DNA from: Polynucleobacter sp. IMCC 30228
Lineage (GTDB): Bacteria > Pseudomonadota > Gammaproteobacteria > Burkholderiales > Burkholderiaceae
Assembly (NCBI RefSeq): GCF_021395205.1
Contig: NZ_JAJVCS010000001.1
Coordinates: forward strand, 372,001 to 436,000
Length of the DNA stretch: 64,000 bases
Reading direction: 5' to 3'
Shown: piece after piece, positions 7,861 through 15,816 of the stretch
How the letters are laid out: the number at the start of each line of letters is the position of its first letter
Position numbering within the stretch: the first letter of the stretch is position 1
Program-made: the position numbers and the translations under genes
The notes under the pieces: generated by a model
Told to the model about the DNA's origin: nothing
Database searches by the model: none
What the model saw: the letters and a program-made list of their open reading frames with translations, nothing else

Positions 7861-8625
7861 ATGATTAAACCACACACCAAAGTGATAATAGTTTTAATAA
7901 GTTTATTACTTATTAGCAATGTGGCACGCAGCCAAACAACAACTATTGCAGTAGCGGCAAATCTGAAAGAAGCATTTACAAGCATTCTGGCAGCTAACCA
8001 AGCGCTTAAATTAGATCAACTAAAAATTATTTATGGTTCATCAGGACATTTCACCACGCAAATAATGAATGGCGCACCATTTAATTTATTTATATCTGCT
8101 GATGAGCAATATCCACTTGAATTATATAAATTAGGGAAAACAGTCGATCAAGGCAAAATTTATGCCCAGGGCAAAATTGTTCTAATTGCAAACAACTCAT
8201 CAGGAATATCACTGACGGGCGACAGGGAGGGGCTTATAAAAGCCATAAATAAAGCCAATAAAATAGCACTGGCTAAACCAGAGCTTGCGCCGTACGGTAG
8301 GGCTGCAGAGGAGTATTTAAAGGCCATGGGCTTATGGGAATTAGCAAAACCCAAGTTAGTCTTTGCCGATAATGTGGCTTTAGCAGCGATGTTTGTGCTG
8401 ACCGGAGCAGCCGATATGGGTATTACGGCGCTCTCTTTAGCGCAGTCACCAGCGCTTACTAAAGAAACCCATTACCTCGTGATTCATGACAAACTATATG
8501 GGCCAATTAAACAGCGCATGGTATTAATTAAAAATCCAACTCCGCTAGCTCAAGAGGTTTACCAATATTTACAAAGTAAAAAAGCCCAAGAGCTCTTAAT
8601 ACAGTTTGGGTATAAAGCACCTTAA
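7861..8625 (+). CDS. modA: Molybdate-type ABC transporter substrate-binding protein
   Basis: 254 residues with a signal peptide (residues 1-24, ending ARSQ). The type II binding-protein fold shows AVAANLKEAF, YGSSGHFTTQIMNGAPFNLFISAD and PELAPYGRAAEEYL, the pattern of ModA proteins that bind molybdate or tungstate in the periplasm. No modB or modC is adjacent, so it is an orphan here and must use a permease coded elsewhere. TATACT at 7849-7854 lies seven bases before the ATG, and the purine-rich GGAGAAG (7840-7846) is too far upstream for a normal ribosome site, so a leaderless transcript is possible. Confidence 0.85.
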   Translation: MIKPHTKVIIVLISLLLISNVARSQTTTIAVAANLKEAFTSILAANQALKLDQLKIIYGSSGHFTTQIMNGAPFNLFISADEQYPLELYKLGKTVDQGKIYAQGKIVLIANNSSGISLTGDREGLIKAINKANKIALAKPELAPYGRAAEEYLKAMGLWELAKPKLVFADNVALAAMFVLTGAADMGITALSLAQSPALTKETHYLVIHDKLYGPIKQRMVLIKNPTPLAQEVYQYLQSKKAQELLIQFGYKAP

Positions 8626-8664
8626 ACAAATAGCGTTTCAAGAAAGCCGTAATTAAGAGTGGGG

Positions 8665-9228
8665 TTAGTGATGACCTTCAGCATGTGCTGCAATTTTTTC
8701 TGATAGGGCAAATAACACGCCAGTAAATAGAAAAACCACATGCAAGCCAATTTGCCAAGCTAAATCTACTTTATCGGTGGTTTCAATCTCTAAAAATGCA
8801 GCCAAGAGATTGATACCTGAAAGCGCCACAATCGAGCCAATTAACTTGAGTTTTAGGCTGGCAAAATCAACTCCACCCATCCACTTAGGGCGATCAGTGC
8901 TACGTCTTGCAACACCAATAACGGAAACAAAATTTTCATAGCCCGAAAATATAACTAATAGCAATAAGTTTGCTAGCAGGGTTTTATCTACCAGCGAAAG
9001 TACCCCCGTTAAAAATTTCGCTTCAGAGTCTGCCCAAAAGTTAAGTGCAAAATGCTGAAACTCATGGAGAAATTTGATCGCCACTAAAACCAAGGTAAGC
9101 ACCAAAAAAAGATAAAAAATGGAAAGAATCCAGCGACTATTAAAAATAAATTTTTCAATGATGTTTTCAAGTGAAAATGCTGAATCGCTCTCATCGACGA
9201 GAGTATTTTTTTGATTATGGTCTGACAT
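8665..9228 (-). CDS. YqhA family membrane protein (UPF0114)
   Basis: 187 residues with four membrane segments (about 32-52, 78-98, 128-146, 156-174). The opening ENIIEKFIFNSRWILSIFYL and the central LLVIFSGYENFVSV and PKWMGGVDFASLKLKLIGSI are characteristic of the YqhA/UPF0114 family. Cellular role is not established. It is convergent with modA (39 bases apart). The basic to acidic N-terminal tail of about 25 residues is longer than I remember for E. coli YqhA. Confidence 0.8.
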   Translation of the reverse strand: MSDHNQKNTLVDESDSAFSLENIIEKFIFNSRWILSIFYLFLVLTLVLVAIKFLHEFQHFALNFWADSEAKFLTGVLSLVDKTLLANLLLLVIFSGYENFVSVIGVARRSTDRPKWMGGVDFASLKLKLIGSIVALSGINLLAAFLEIETTDKVDLAWQIGLHVVFLFTGVLFALSEKIAAHAEGHH

Positions 9229-9418
9229 TTTTTTCCTTATCGCAATGAACTTAACTACAGATTTAATAAGTATATCGTTCTAATTATAGGCGCAACAGCC
9301 ATTAATAATAATAGGAGTTATGTAATACTACGCAACAAGTTAGCAAATGGCAAATACTAATACGGGCGTATTTATGTAGCTCCATTGGCATTTATCTCAA
9401 GGCTAAAAGGAGAATATT

Positions 9419-9859
9419 TTGGCAAGCGTTAAAAGTTGTTTAGAGCAAAAATCTGGCGTCATTATTTCGGTACAACCAAACGCATCCGTTAGCGAGGCTT
9501 TACAATTAATGCGCAATAACCGAGTACGCGCAGTTCTGGTAATTGAGGGCAAGAGTCTACTAGGCATTGTTTCCCAAGGTGATTGTGCAATTAAAGTTTT
9601 ATTGCCTGAGTTAAATCCAAAAACTACTCAGATTCATGAAATCATGACTAAAAACTTGATTACAGTTAGTCTTAATGATGATTTAGATCATTGCATGGGT
9701 TTGATGGCCTCAAGTAGCATCCGTCATTTGCCTGTTCTGGAGCAGAATCAGGTAGTTGGAGTGGTATCAATTGGCGATATTGTAAAAAATATTATTAGCC
9801 AACAGGGCGATCAAATTAAATATCTTGAAACTTATATCAAAGGTCACGGCGTAGTCTAA
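9419..9859 (+). CDS. Tandem CBS domain protein
   Basis: 146 residues made of two CBS repeats: residues about 10-62 (VSEALQLMRNNRVRAVLVIE, LLGIVSQGDCAIKVL) and 75-130 (IMTKNLITVSLND, CMGLMASSSIRHLPVLE, VVGVVSIGDIVKNII). Such stand-alone pairs bind adenine nucleotides and often modulate partner enzymes or channels. The TTG start is supported by a strong site, AAAAGGAGA at 9405-9413, five bases upstream; there is no better ATG. Partner unknown. It is convergent with the next gene. Confidence 0.88.
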   Translation: MASVKSCLEQKSGVIISVQPNASVSEALQLMRNNRVRAVLVIEGKSLLGIVSQGDCAIKVLLPELNPKTTQIHEIMTKNLITVSLNDDLDHCMGLMASSSIRHLPVLEQNQVVGVVSIGDIVKNIISQQGDQIKYLETYIKGHGVV

Positions 9860-9891
9860 TCATTAAGCACGGCTTTGTCGGCTAGGCCGGA

Positions 9892-10338
9892 CTATTTGGC
9901 TGCTAGTACACAGTTAGGAATTAATAAGGTAGCTGAAGAGACATTGCCCTTGGGAGCTTCATTGATGTGGGGCAGGTCGCAGTCATAAGTTTTGTTGGCG
10001 TATTGTGGCAAACTGTTTGCAGCAAATTTTACTGAACTAATAGCATGAGAAACGCCCACAGGAATTTCATCTTTCTTGAGATCTTCAACATAGTCTTTAA
10101 AAATTCCCGGCTTTAATTTATTTAACTGATTTTTATGCAGCTTATAAAGTTGTGAATCTGGGCCGGCGGGCATAGTAATAGAAATTGCGCCAGCTTTAAT
10201 GCCCTTGCCAGTAGCTGGACTAACCATGCCACACATATTTTCCCCAGCAATAATAAGCGACTGTTGAGATCCGGGGCAGGCAGCAATTGCGCCAAAAGAG
10301 ACCGTTAGTAAAAAGATGCCAAAAAGAGACTTTTTCAT
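9892..10338 (-). CDS. Secreted hypothetical protein
   Basis: 148 residues with a clear Sec signal peptide (MKKSLFGIFLLTVSFGAIAA, cleavage likely just before the first Cys or after AIAA). The mature part has four cysteines (ACPGS, NMCGM, YDCDL, PNCVL) that could form two disulfides in the periplasm, and a Lys-rich middle (LHKNQLNKLKPG). Not a lipoprotein by strict lipobox rules. I do not recognise a family. No neighbour indicates a role. Confidence 0.6.
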   Translation of the reverse strand: MKKSLFGIFLLTVSFGAIAACPGSQQSLIIAGENMCGMVSPATGKGIKAGAISITMPAGPDSQLYKLHKNQLNKLKPGIFKDYVEDLKKDEIPVGVSHAISSVKFAANSLPQYANKTYDCDLPHINEAPKGNVSSATLLIPNCVLAAK

Positions 10339-10537
10339 GTTTAACCTTATTTTGTATTAATTAAATACTAAACCAAATAAATCTAGACTTTGTAAATATT
10401 AAAGCTCACCTCAGTTCATGGAGTTTAATCATGATTTTACTTTGCAGCCAAATTGATGACTTAAGCAGAAACTAAAATTCTTGCCTAAAATAAAAGGCCT
10501 TGCATCAGTATTTAAACTTTTCACTAAACGCACTTAA

Positions 10538-11107
10538 ATGAAACTCATTATCAGCCTTTTCATCGCGTTACTATGGGCAATATGCCCGCCTGCCTTAGCG
10601 CAGAGTTTCGATCATCAGGTCAAAGTGAATGTAAGCAATACTGGGGATTTATTTGAAATTAACGCCAGTTTTAAGACTCCATTAAATAATTGTGACGCTT
10701 ATCGATATTTAACTGATTACGCTGCAGCCAAAAAAATTTCTGGCGTTCTTGAGTCAGAGGTAACACGTAAATCGGATTCAGTGGCCATTGTCAATCGCAC
10801 TATTAGCCAATCAGTTCTATTTTTTTCGATCACTATCAAAACAACTATTGAATACACCGAGTTACCTTATGCAGGCGCAGATTTTAAGCAAATTGCTGGC
10901 GACGCTAAAATGTTTAAAGGCACTTGGCGCATAAAGCCAGAAGATACAGGAACCAATTTTATTTACCGCAGTATTATTGAGCCCAATACTATTGTGCCTA
11001 ATTTTATCATTAGCAGTTATATTAAAAACGACCTTCAGCAGCAATTCCTTGAAATTGCGAAGCATTCGATTACCAATAATTCAAAAACCTATTTAGCTTG
11101 TAACTAG
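10538..11107 (+). CDS. Exported SRPBCC/START-like fold protein
   Basis: 189 residues. A signal peptide (residues 1-22, ending ALAQ) precedes a domain with FEINASFKTPLNNCDAYRYLTDYAAAKKIS, which is how polyketide-cyclase/START-like proteins begin: strand, helix, and the region leading to a ligand cavity. The end forms an amphipathic helix (NDLQQQFLEIAKHS), also typical. Likely a periplasmic ligand-binding or cyclase-like protein; the ligand is unknown. Single gene, flanked by convergent unrelated genes. Confidence 0.6.
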   Translation: MKLIISLFIALLWAICPPALAQSFDHQVKVNVSNTGDLFEINASFKTPLNNCDAYRYLTDYAAAKKISGVLESEVTRKSDSVAIVNRTISQSVLFFSITIKTTIEYTELPYAGADFKQIAGDAKMFKGTWRIKPEDTGTNFIYRSIIEPNTIVPNFIISSYIKNDLQQQFLEIAKHSITNNSKTYLACN

Positions 11108-11126
11108 GTTATCAACAATTTGAAAT

Positions 11127-11417
11127 TTATTCGGTTGCTGGGTTTGGCGCGACTTCTACTACTGGGGCTTCTGCGGCGGGCTGCACAGCCTCAATAGCCG
11201 CGGCAGCACTGGCAGTTTTTGCAGCAGCAGCAAGCGTGGCTGCTGATGGCTTTTGCTTAGCAAGCGCACGAGCCAACTTATTTTTGTCTTTAGGTTTAGT
11301 TGATGATTCAATCAACTTGCTTAATTGCGCGTGATTCAGCGGTCCTAAGCGGGGTTTTCCCGTTTTAGTGAGCATAGAATCATTTTTTCTAGTTCTTTGA
11401 TTTTGTCCAACAGCCAT
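11127..11417 (-). CDS. Basic, Ala/Lys/Pro-rich small protein, unknown
   Basis: 96 residues. The first half is strongly basic (MAVGQNQRTRKNDS, GKPRLGPLNHAQLSKLI, KPKDKNKLARALAKQ), the rest is alanine- and proline-rich low complexity ending in an acidic tail (VVEVAPNPATE). This resembles small nucleic-acid-associated or ribosome-associated proteins, but I recognise no family. The start ATG has GAGGG eight bases upstream on the minus strand, which supports it being real. No membrane segment or signal peptide. Confidence 0.6.
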   Translation of the reverse strand: MAVGQNQRTRKNDSMLTKTGKPRLGPLNHAQLSKLIESSTKPKDKNKLARALAKQKPSAATLAAAAKTASAAAAIEAVQPAAEAPVVEVAPNPATE

Positions 11418-11486
11418 AAAAAAGCCCTCAATAAAATTAGCGATGACTTAAGGAAGGCTAGCTTGGGAAGTTAGGCTTGATTAATT

Positions 11487-11498
11487 CCCCCATGGGGG
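11487..11498. repeat. Perfect 12-bp GC palindrome
   Basis: CCCCCATGGGGG lies in the 146-base gap between the divergent genes at 11417 and 11564. It stands out in an AT-rich spacer and could be an operator or a hairpin, but nothing assigns it. Confidence 0.4.
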
Positions 11499-11563
11499 CA
11501 CAGAATGGTGATCTCAGGCGAGAATAATAGCATTTAGTAGGCCACTTCAAGGAAAATAGACCG

Positions 11564-12250
11564 ATGTATAAATTAATTGCCTTTGATGCCTATGGCACCC
11601 TCTTTGATGTTTACTCGATTAGTCAGCTGGCTGAGTCAATTTACCCCGCTAAGGGCAAGCAACTTACAGAGCTATGGCGCGAACGGCAAATTGAATATAC
11701 CCGCCTAGTCACCATCAGTGACCCTAATCCTGCGGGGAGTCGTTATTACTTATCATTTTGGGAAATTACTGCCCGAGCCTTACGCTATAGTTGCAAGCGC
11801 TTAGGTTTGCTGCTCTCGCAGGCACAGGAAGACCAATTAATGGGTCAGTATGCAAAATTAGCAGCATTTACCGAAAGCACAGAAGTGCTAAAGGGCCTCC
11901 GAGCAGCTGGCATCAGAAGCGCAATCCTGTCGAATGGTAGCAAAGAGATGCTTGCCACTGCTGTTGAAAGTAATCATCTGGCCCCTTATTTAGATCAAAT
12001 TATTTCAGTCGCAGATATCAGGCTGTTTAAAACAGCCCCCCAAACTTACGGACTGTTACTAGATCATTTTCCAGTAGCTAGGCAGGAGGTCTTATTTGTT
12101 TCTAGTAATGCCTGGGATGTGGTGGGCGCTGGCTGGTATGGATTTGACACCTTCTGGGTGAATCGACATGCGCTACCATTTGAAGAAATCGGGCCGCCAC
12201 CAACTTATGAAGCCAGCGGATTAATTGAAATATTAAAAAAAATAGACTGA
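11564..12250 (+). CDS. Haloacid dehalogenase, type II
   Basis: 228 residues, HAD superfamily. The nucleophile motif is FDAYGTLFDV (Asp9), the second motif ILSNGS, then the Lys of RLFKTAPQTYGLLL and VSSNAWDVVGAGWYGFDTFWVNR, which are the signatures of L-2-haloacid dehalogenases. They hydrolyse the halogen from short L-2-halocarboxylic acids, giving D-2-hydroxy acids. Length matches the family. No transporter or regulator for haloacids is adjacent, so the physiological substrate may differ. The start ATG is preceded by an AAGGAAA stretch 9 bases away. Confidence 0.88.
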   Translation: MYKLIAFDAYGTLFDVYSISQLAESIYPAKGKQLTELWRERQIEYTRLVTISDPNPAGSRYYLSFWEITARALRYSCKRLGLLLSQAQEDQLMGQYAKLAAFTESTEVLKGLRAAGIRSAILSNGSKEMLATAVESNHLAPYLDQIISVADIRLFKTAPQTYGLLLDHFPVARQEVLFVSSNAWDVVGAGWYGFDTFWVNRHALPFEEIGPPPTYEASGLIEILKKID

Positions 12251-12303
12251 ATAATATTTTTTATATACTGCACCTATGCTAATCCTACTCGCGAACTTAC
12301 CCC

Positions 12304-12696
12304 TTGTTTGAAACCCTTCACCCGATCATCTTAGTTGCTCTCGGCGGCGCCGTTGGTTCGGTTTGCCGCTACAAGTTAAGTGGCTTTGTGCTTTATCAAA
12401 CAATTAACTGGCGCTTTCCCTTAGGCACTTTCTTAGTCAATGTGATCGGCTGTTTAGCGATTGGAATTTTAGCGGGACTCATTTTAAAATTTGAACTATT
12501 TTCTTCCCAGTCGCGTTTATTTTTAATTACTGGAATCATGGGTGGCTTTACAACTTTTTCAGCTTTTGGACTCGAAACATTTTATTTAATTCGTGAAAAA
12601 GAATTTTTAGTTGCAGGCAGTTATGTGTTGGCTAGCGTAATCGCAGGCTTGCTGGTTTTATCAATTGGTTTTTTACTCGTGCCCAGCCGAAATTAG
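12304..12696 (+). CDS. crcB: Fluoride channel CrcB/Fluc
   Basis: 130 residues, four membrane helices. Family motifs: GGAVGSVCRYKLS, PLGTFLVNVIGCLAIGI with the central Asn, and GIMGGFTTFSAFGLET with the Phe-box and sodium-site region. Dimeric Fluc channels export fluoride from the cytoplasm. The frame has no ATG or GTG; an in-frame stop at 12280 leaves TTG 12304 as the only usable start. I looked for a fluoride riboswitch in the short leader and saw none. The 3' end overlaps a small convergent gene by four bases. Confidence 0.92.
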   Translation: MFETLHPIILVALGGAVGSVCRYKLSGFVLYQTINWRFPLGTFLVNVIGCLAIGILAGLILKFELFSSQSRLFLITGIMGGFTTFSAFGLETFYLIREKEFLVAGSYVLASVIAGLLVLSIGFLLVPSRN

Positions 12697-12851
12697 TCAA
12701 GCTTACCCATTTGATTGGCGATGAGCAATAAGGCAATGGAAACACATCCCAATAAGAAAAAAGCCAGCTGATGCAAGATTGCGGTACCTATTACTGTCAT
12801 TAACACGGTCCAACCAATGGTTAACTTAGCTTTTTTGCTCAATTTCCTCAT
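12693..12851 (-). CDS. Small membrane protein, 52 residues, unknown
   Basis: A short minus-strand reading frame runs from ATG (12851-12849) to TAA (12695-12693). It has a basic start (MRKLSKKAKLTIG) followed by two hydrophobic stretches (GWTVLMTVIGTAIL and LAFFLLGCVSIALLLI) and ends NQMGKLD. The layout is what a real small inner membrane protein looks like: positive cytoplasmic start, one hairpin of helices. GAGG lies about nine bases before the ATG. It overlaps crcB at the 3' end by four bases. No family recognised. Confidence 0.5.
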   Translation of the reverse strand: MRKLSKKAKLTIGWTVLMTVIGTAILHQLAFFLLGCVSIALLLIANQMGKLD

Positions 12852-12978
12852 GCCTTGCCTCGATTAATTAATCTGGTTCCCTTTACAACAATCAACGACC
12901 AATTTTAGCAAAGCCAGCAGGCCTAAGAGCGCACAAGCTAAAATTAAGCAAAATCATCAAAATTAAGGCGGTTACAAA

Positions 12979-13221
12979 ATGAATCAGAAAAAAAATATGA
13001 CAATGAGTTTGGCGCCCATTTTTATTACCCTTGGAATGACTGCTTGTGCCAATATCGTCACTAATGCATCGAACTCAAATCAAGTTACTTTAATTAGTAG
13101 CGGCACTGAATCGATGGAGAAGTTAACGGAGCAAGCCAATGCGTATTGCGTGAAGTACGGCAAAAAAGCGTCTTTTAAAGAAAACGAAAGTCAATTTGTT
13201 AATATTTTTAACTGTAATTAA
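12979..13221 (+). CDS. Small putative lipoprotein
   Basis: 80 residues. A signal-like N-terminus (MNQKKNMTMSLAPIFITLGM) ends in GMTAC, a plausible but not ideal lipobox with Cys23 as the acylation site. The mature part contains two more cysteines (AYCVKYG, IFNC) and resembles small YecR-like or comE-type lipoproteins only in size. KLTEQANAYCVKYGKKA followed by an aromatic/polar end is a layout found in many small outer-membrane lipoproteins of unknown role. No partner is visible. Confidence 0.6.
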   Translation: MNQKKNMTMSLAPIFITLGMTACANIVTNASNSNQVTLISSGTESMEKLTEQANAYCVKYGKKASFKENESQFVNIFNCN

Positions 13222-13277
13222 TTTAAAAAAACAAGATTAAACATTCAGCCTTAAATTGATAAATTGAAGTTTATTGC

Positions 13278-14900
13278 ATGAATGATAAAAAATACGACTA
13301 CATCATAATTGGCGCTGGTAGTGCCGGTTGCTTGCTGGCTAAACGCCTGACGGAAGACCCTACAGTTTCCGTATTACTCGTAGAGGCCGGCAAAAAAGAT
13401 GATTACCTCTGGATTCATATTCCCGTTGGCTATTTATATTGTATTGATAACCCCCGTACCGATTGGCGCTTTCGTACTACTGCCGACCCAGGTTTAAATG
13501 GCCGAAGTTTAATTTATCCACGCGGCAAAGTTTTAGGCGGCTCTTCTTCGATAAACGGCATGATATATATGCGGGGGCAGGCCGCCGATTATGAATCGTG
13601 GGCGCAGGAAACTGGCGAACCAGCTTGGGGCTGGCAGCCAAGCCTAAAGCGATATAAACAATTTGAAGATTACTTTGGCGGCCAAAATACTTGGCATGGG
13701 GTTGGTGGCGAGTGGCGGGTCGAGCGCCAGCGTTTAAATTGGCCGATCTTAGAGATATTTAAGGAGGCAGCGCAAGAGCAGGGCATTCCTGCAAGTGCTG
13801 ACTTCAATCGTGGAGATAATTTTGGCGTGGGCTATTTTGATGTAAATCAAAAGTCTGGCTGGCGCTTGAACGCTGCGCGCGCATTTTTAAAAGATGCTGC
13901 TAGCAGGAAGAATCTTCAGGTCATTACTGAAGCATTGGTACAAAAGCTCATCATCAATTCCTCTACTAAGCGTTGCGAGGGCGTAACGTTTATCAAAGAC
14001 CAGCGCTTGCACAGCGTCGCTTGTGCGCAAGAAGTAATCTTATGTGCAGGCGCTATTGGCAGTGTACAAATTTTAGAGCGCTCGGGTATTGGTGGCGGCA
14101 AACATCTGCAACAATTAGGCATTCCCGTGCAATCCGACTTGCCAGGGGTTGGTGAAAATTTACAAGATCATTTACAGCTGCGATTAATCTATCAGATTAA
14201 GGGTATTGCCACACTGAACACTAAAGCCAATTCGCTGTGGGGAAAAGCGTTGATTGGGTTGGAGTATCTTTTACGGCGCACAGGTCCAATGGCAATGGCA
14301 CCCTCACAACTAGGCGCATTTGCTTATAGTTCAGAGCAACAAAAGCGCCCTAACTTGGAATACCATGTGCAACCTTTATCGCTTGAAAAATTTGGTGAAA
14401 ATTTACATGACTTTAATGCGTTTACTGCCAGCGTTTGTAATTTAAGACCGACTTCTCGGGGCAGCGTACATATTAGCTCAACAGATTGCAATGCAGCGCC
14501 GACAATTATCACTAATTATTTATCTACTCCAGCAGATTGCCAAGTTGCAGTTGAAGCGTTAGCTTTAACCCGTAAAATTATCAGTAGTTCAGCATTTAAA
14601 CCATTTCAACCTAAGGAATATAAACCGGGTATGCAATTTCAAAGTGAGGCTGAGCTAATCGATGCTGCTCGTAATATTGGCACGACAATCTTTCATCCAG
14701 TGGGAACATGCAAGATGGGCGCAAAGGATGATCTACAAGCCGTCCTAGATGCAGAATTACGGGTTAAAGGAATTGACGGATTACGAGTAGCCGATGCTGC
14801 TGCTATGCCATCTATTACCTCGGGTAATACAGCAGCGCCCACGATGATGCTGGCCCAGCGGCTAGCAGAGTTAATTCAGTCAAAGCCATTGAATGGGTAA
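13278..14900 (+). CDS. GMC family oxidoreductase (choline/alcohol dehydrogenase type)
   Basis: 540 residues, FAD flavoprotein. Rossmann motif IIGAGSAGCLLAKRL at residues 9-23, the GMC signature GKVLGGSSSINGMIYMRGQ near 85-105, AGAIGSVQILERSGIG mid-protein, and the C-terminal HPVGTCKMG with the catalytic His region and GNTAAPTMMLAQR. Members oxidise alcohols such as choline, aryl alcohols or polyethylene glycol; the substrate cannot be told. No betaine aldehyde dehydrogenase is next to it. Its stop overlaps the start of an EamA exporter by eight bases, suggesting co-expression. Confidence 0.88.
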   Translation: MNDKKYDYIIIGAGSAGCLLAKRLTEDPTVSVLLVEAGKKDDYLWIHIPVGYLYCIDNPRTDWRFRTTADPGLNGRSLIYPRGKVLGGSSSINGMIYMRGQAADYESWAQETGEPAWGWQPSLKRYKQFEDYFGGQNTWHGVGGEWRVERQRLNWPILEIFKEAAQEQGIPASADFNRGDNFGVGYFDVNQKSGWRLNAARAFLKDAASRKNLQVITEALVQKLIINSSTKRCEGVTFIKDQRLHSVACAQEVILCAGAIGSVQILERSGIGGGKHLQQLGIPVQSDLPGVGENLQDHLQLRLIYQIKGIATLNTKANSLWGKALIGLEYLLRRTGPMAMAPSQLGAFAYSSEQQKRPNLEYHVQPLSLEKFGENLHDFNAFTASVCNLRPTSRGSVHISSTDCNAAPTIITNYLSTPADCQVAVEALALTRKIISSSAFKPFQPKEYKPGMQFQSEAELIDAARNIGTTIFHPVGTCKMGAKDDLQAVLDAELRVKGIDGLRVADAAAMPSITSGNTAAPTMMLAQRLAELIQSKPLNG

Positions 14901-15789
14901 TGAAAAATTACCTACTAGCCACTTTCTTTTAGCTCTCGCAGTAGTGGCCGTTTGGGGCAGTAATTTTGTGGTTATTAAGCTCACACTTTTTACTCTGCCA
15001 CCTTTATTATTCGCCGCCTTACGCTTTGTCTTCGCCTTATTGCCGGCGATCTTTTTTTTACCCAAACCAAAAGTATCCTGGCTAAACTTAGCCGCTTACG
15101 GTTTTTTTATTGGCGTTGGTCAATTTGGCCTCTTATATATTGCTGTTCAAAGCCATATTTCGGCGGGCCTGTCTTCCGTGGTTGTCCAAAGTCAGGCCTT
15201 CTTTACTATTGGCCTAGCCATGTATTTTGCGCGTGAGCAGATTCGTCAATTTCAATTTATTGCTTTATTGGTTTGCCTCATTGGATTAGGCATCATTGCA
15301 AGCCATACTGATCAAGATACTGATTTCTTAGGTTTGGCCTTAGTCTTGCTGGGAGCATTATCTTGGGGCATCGGTAACACGGTTAGCCGTAACGCAGGTA
15401 AAGTCAATATGCTCGCCTATGTAGTGTGGTCGAGTATCTTCAGCGTTATCCCTTTAATTATTCTCTCGCTGATCTTTGAAGGGTGGGATTTAATACAGGC
15501 TAGTTTAGGCGGCCTTAACAGCACCTTATGGGCTGCTATCTTATGGCAGTCTTGGGGCAATACCTTATTTGGGTTTGCCGCTTGGGCGTGGCTTTTAGCC
15601 CGCCATCCAGCCGCAGTTGTTGCGCCCATTTCATTATTAGTTCCCGTTTTAGGAATCGGCTCGGCCGCAATTTTCTTGAGCGAGCCTTTGCCACTTTGGA
15701 AAATTGCCGCCGCTACTTTAGTGATAGCAGGTTTAGGAATTAATATTTATTGGCCAATCATTAGGGCAAGACTTAAAAGCAGCGCCTAA
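14893..15789 (+). CDS. EamA family exporter
   Basis: 298 residues with ten predicted membrane helices in two repeated five-helix halves. The first half begins LAVVAVWGSNFVVIKLTL and the second LVLLGALSWGIGNTVSRN, the paired EamA signature. It is most like the EamA/YdeD branch, which exports cysteine and O-acetylserine in E. coli, but substrate cannot be inferred. The ATG lies inside the last codons of the GMC gene. The gene is convergent with prfC; 27 bases without a clear terminator separate them. Confidence 0.85.
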   Translation: MGNEKLPTSHFLLALAVVAVWGSNFVVIKLTLFTLPPLLFAALRFVFALLPAIFFLPKPKVSWLNLAAYGFFIGVGQFGLLYIAVQSHISAGLSSVVVQSQAFFTIGLAMYFAREQIRQFQFIALLVCLIGLGIIASHTDQDTDFLGLALVLLGALSWGIGNTVSRNAGKVNMLAYVVWSSIFSVIPLIILSLIFEGWDLIQASLGGLNSTLWAAILWQSWGNTLFGFAAWAWLLARHPAAVVAPISLLVPVLGIGSAAIFLSEPLPLWKIAAATLVIAGLGINIYWPIIRARLKSSA

Positions 15790-15816
15790 TTTACAGAATG
15801 CGCATAACTCAACGCC

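Noticed and set aside
12251-12303. Fluoride riboswitch before crcB
   Set aside because: The 50-base leader has no recognisable crcB-type aptamer.
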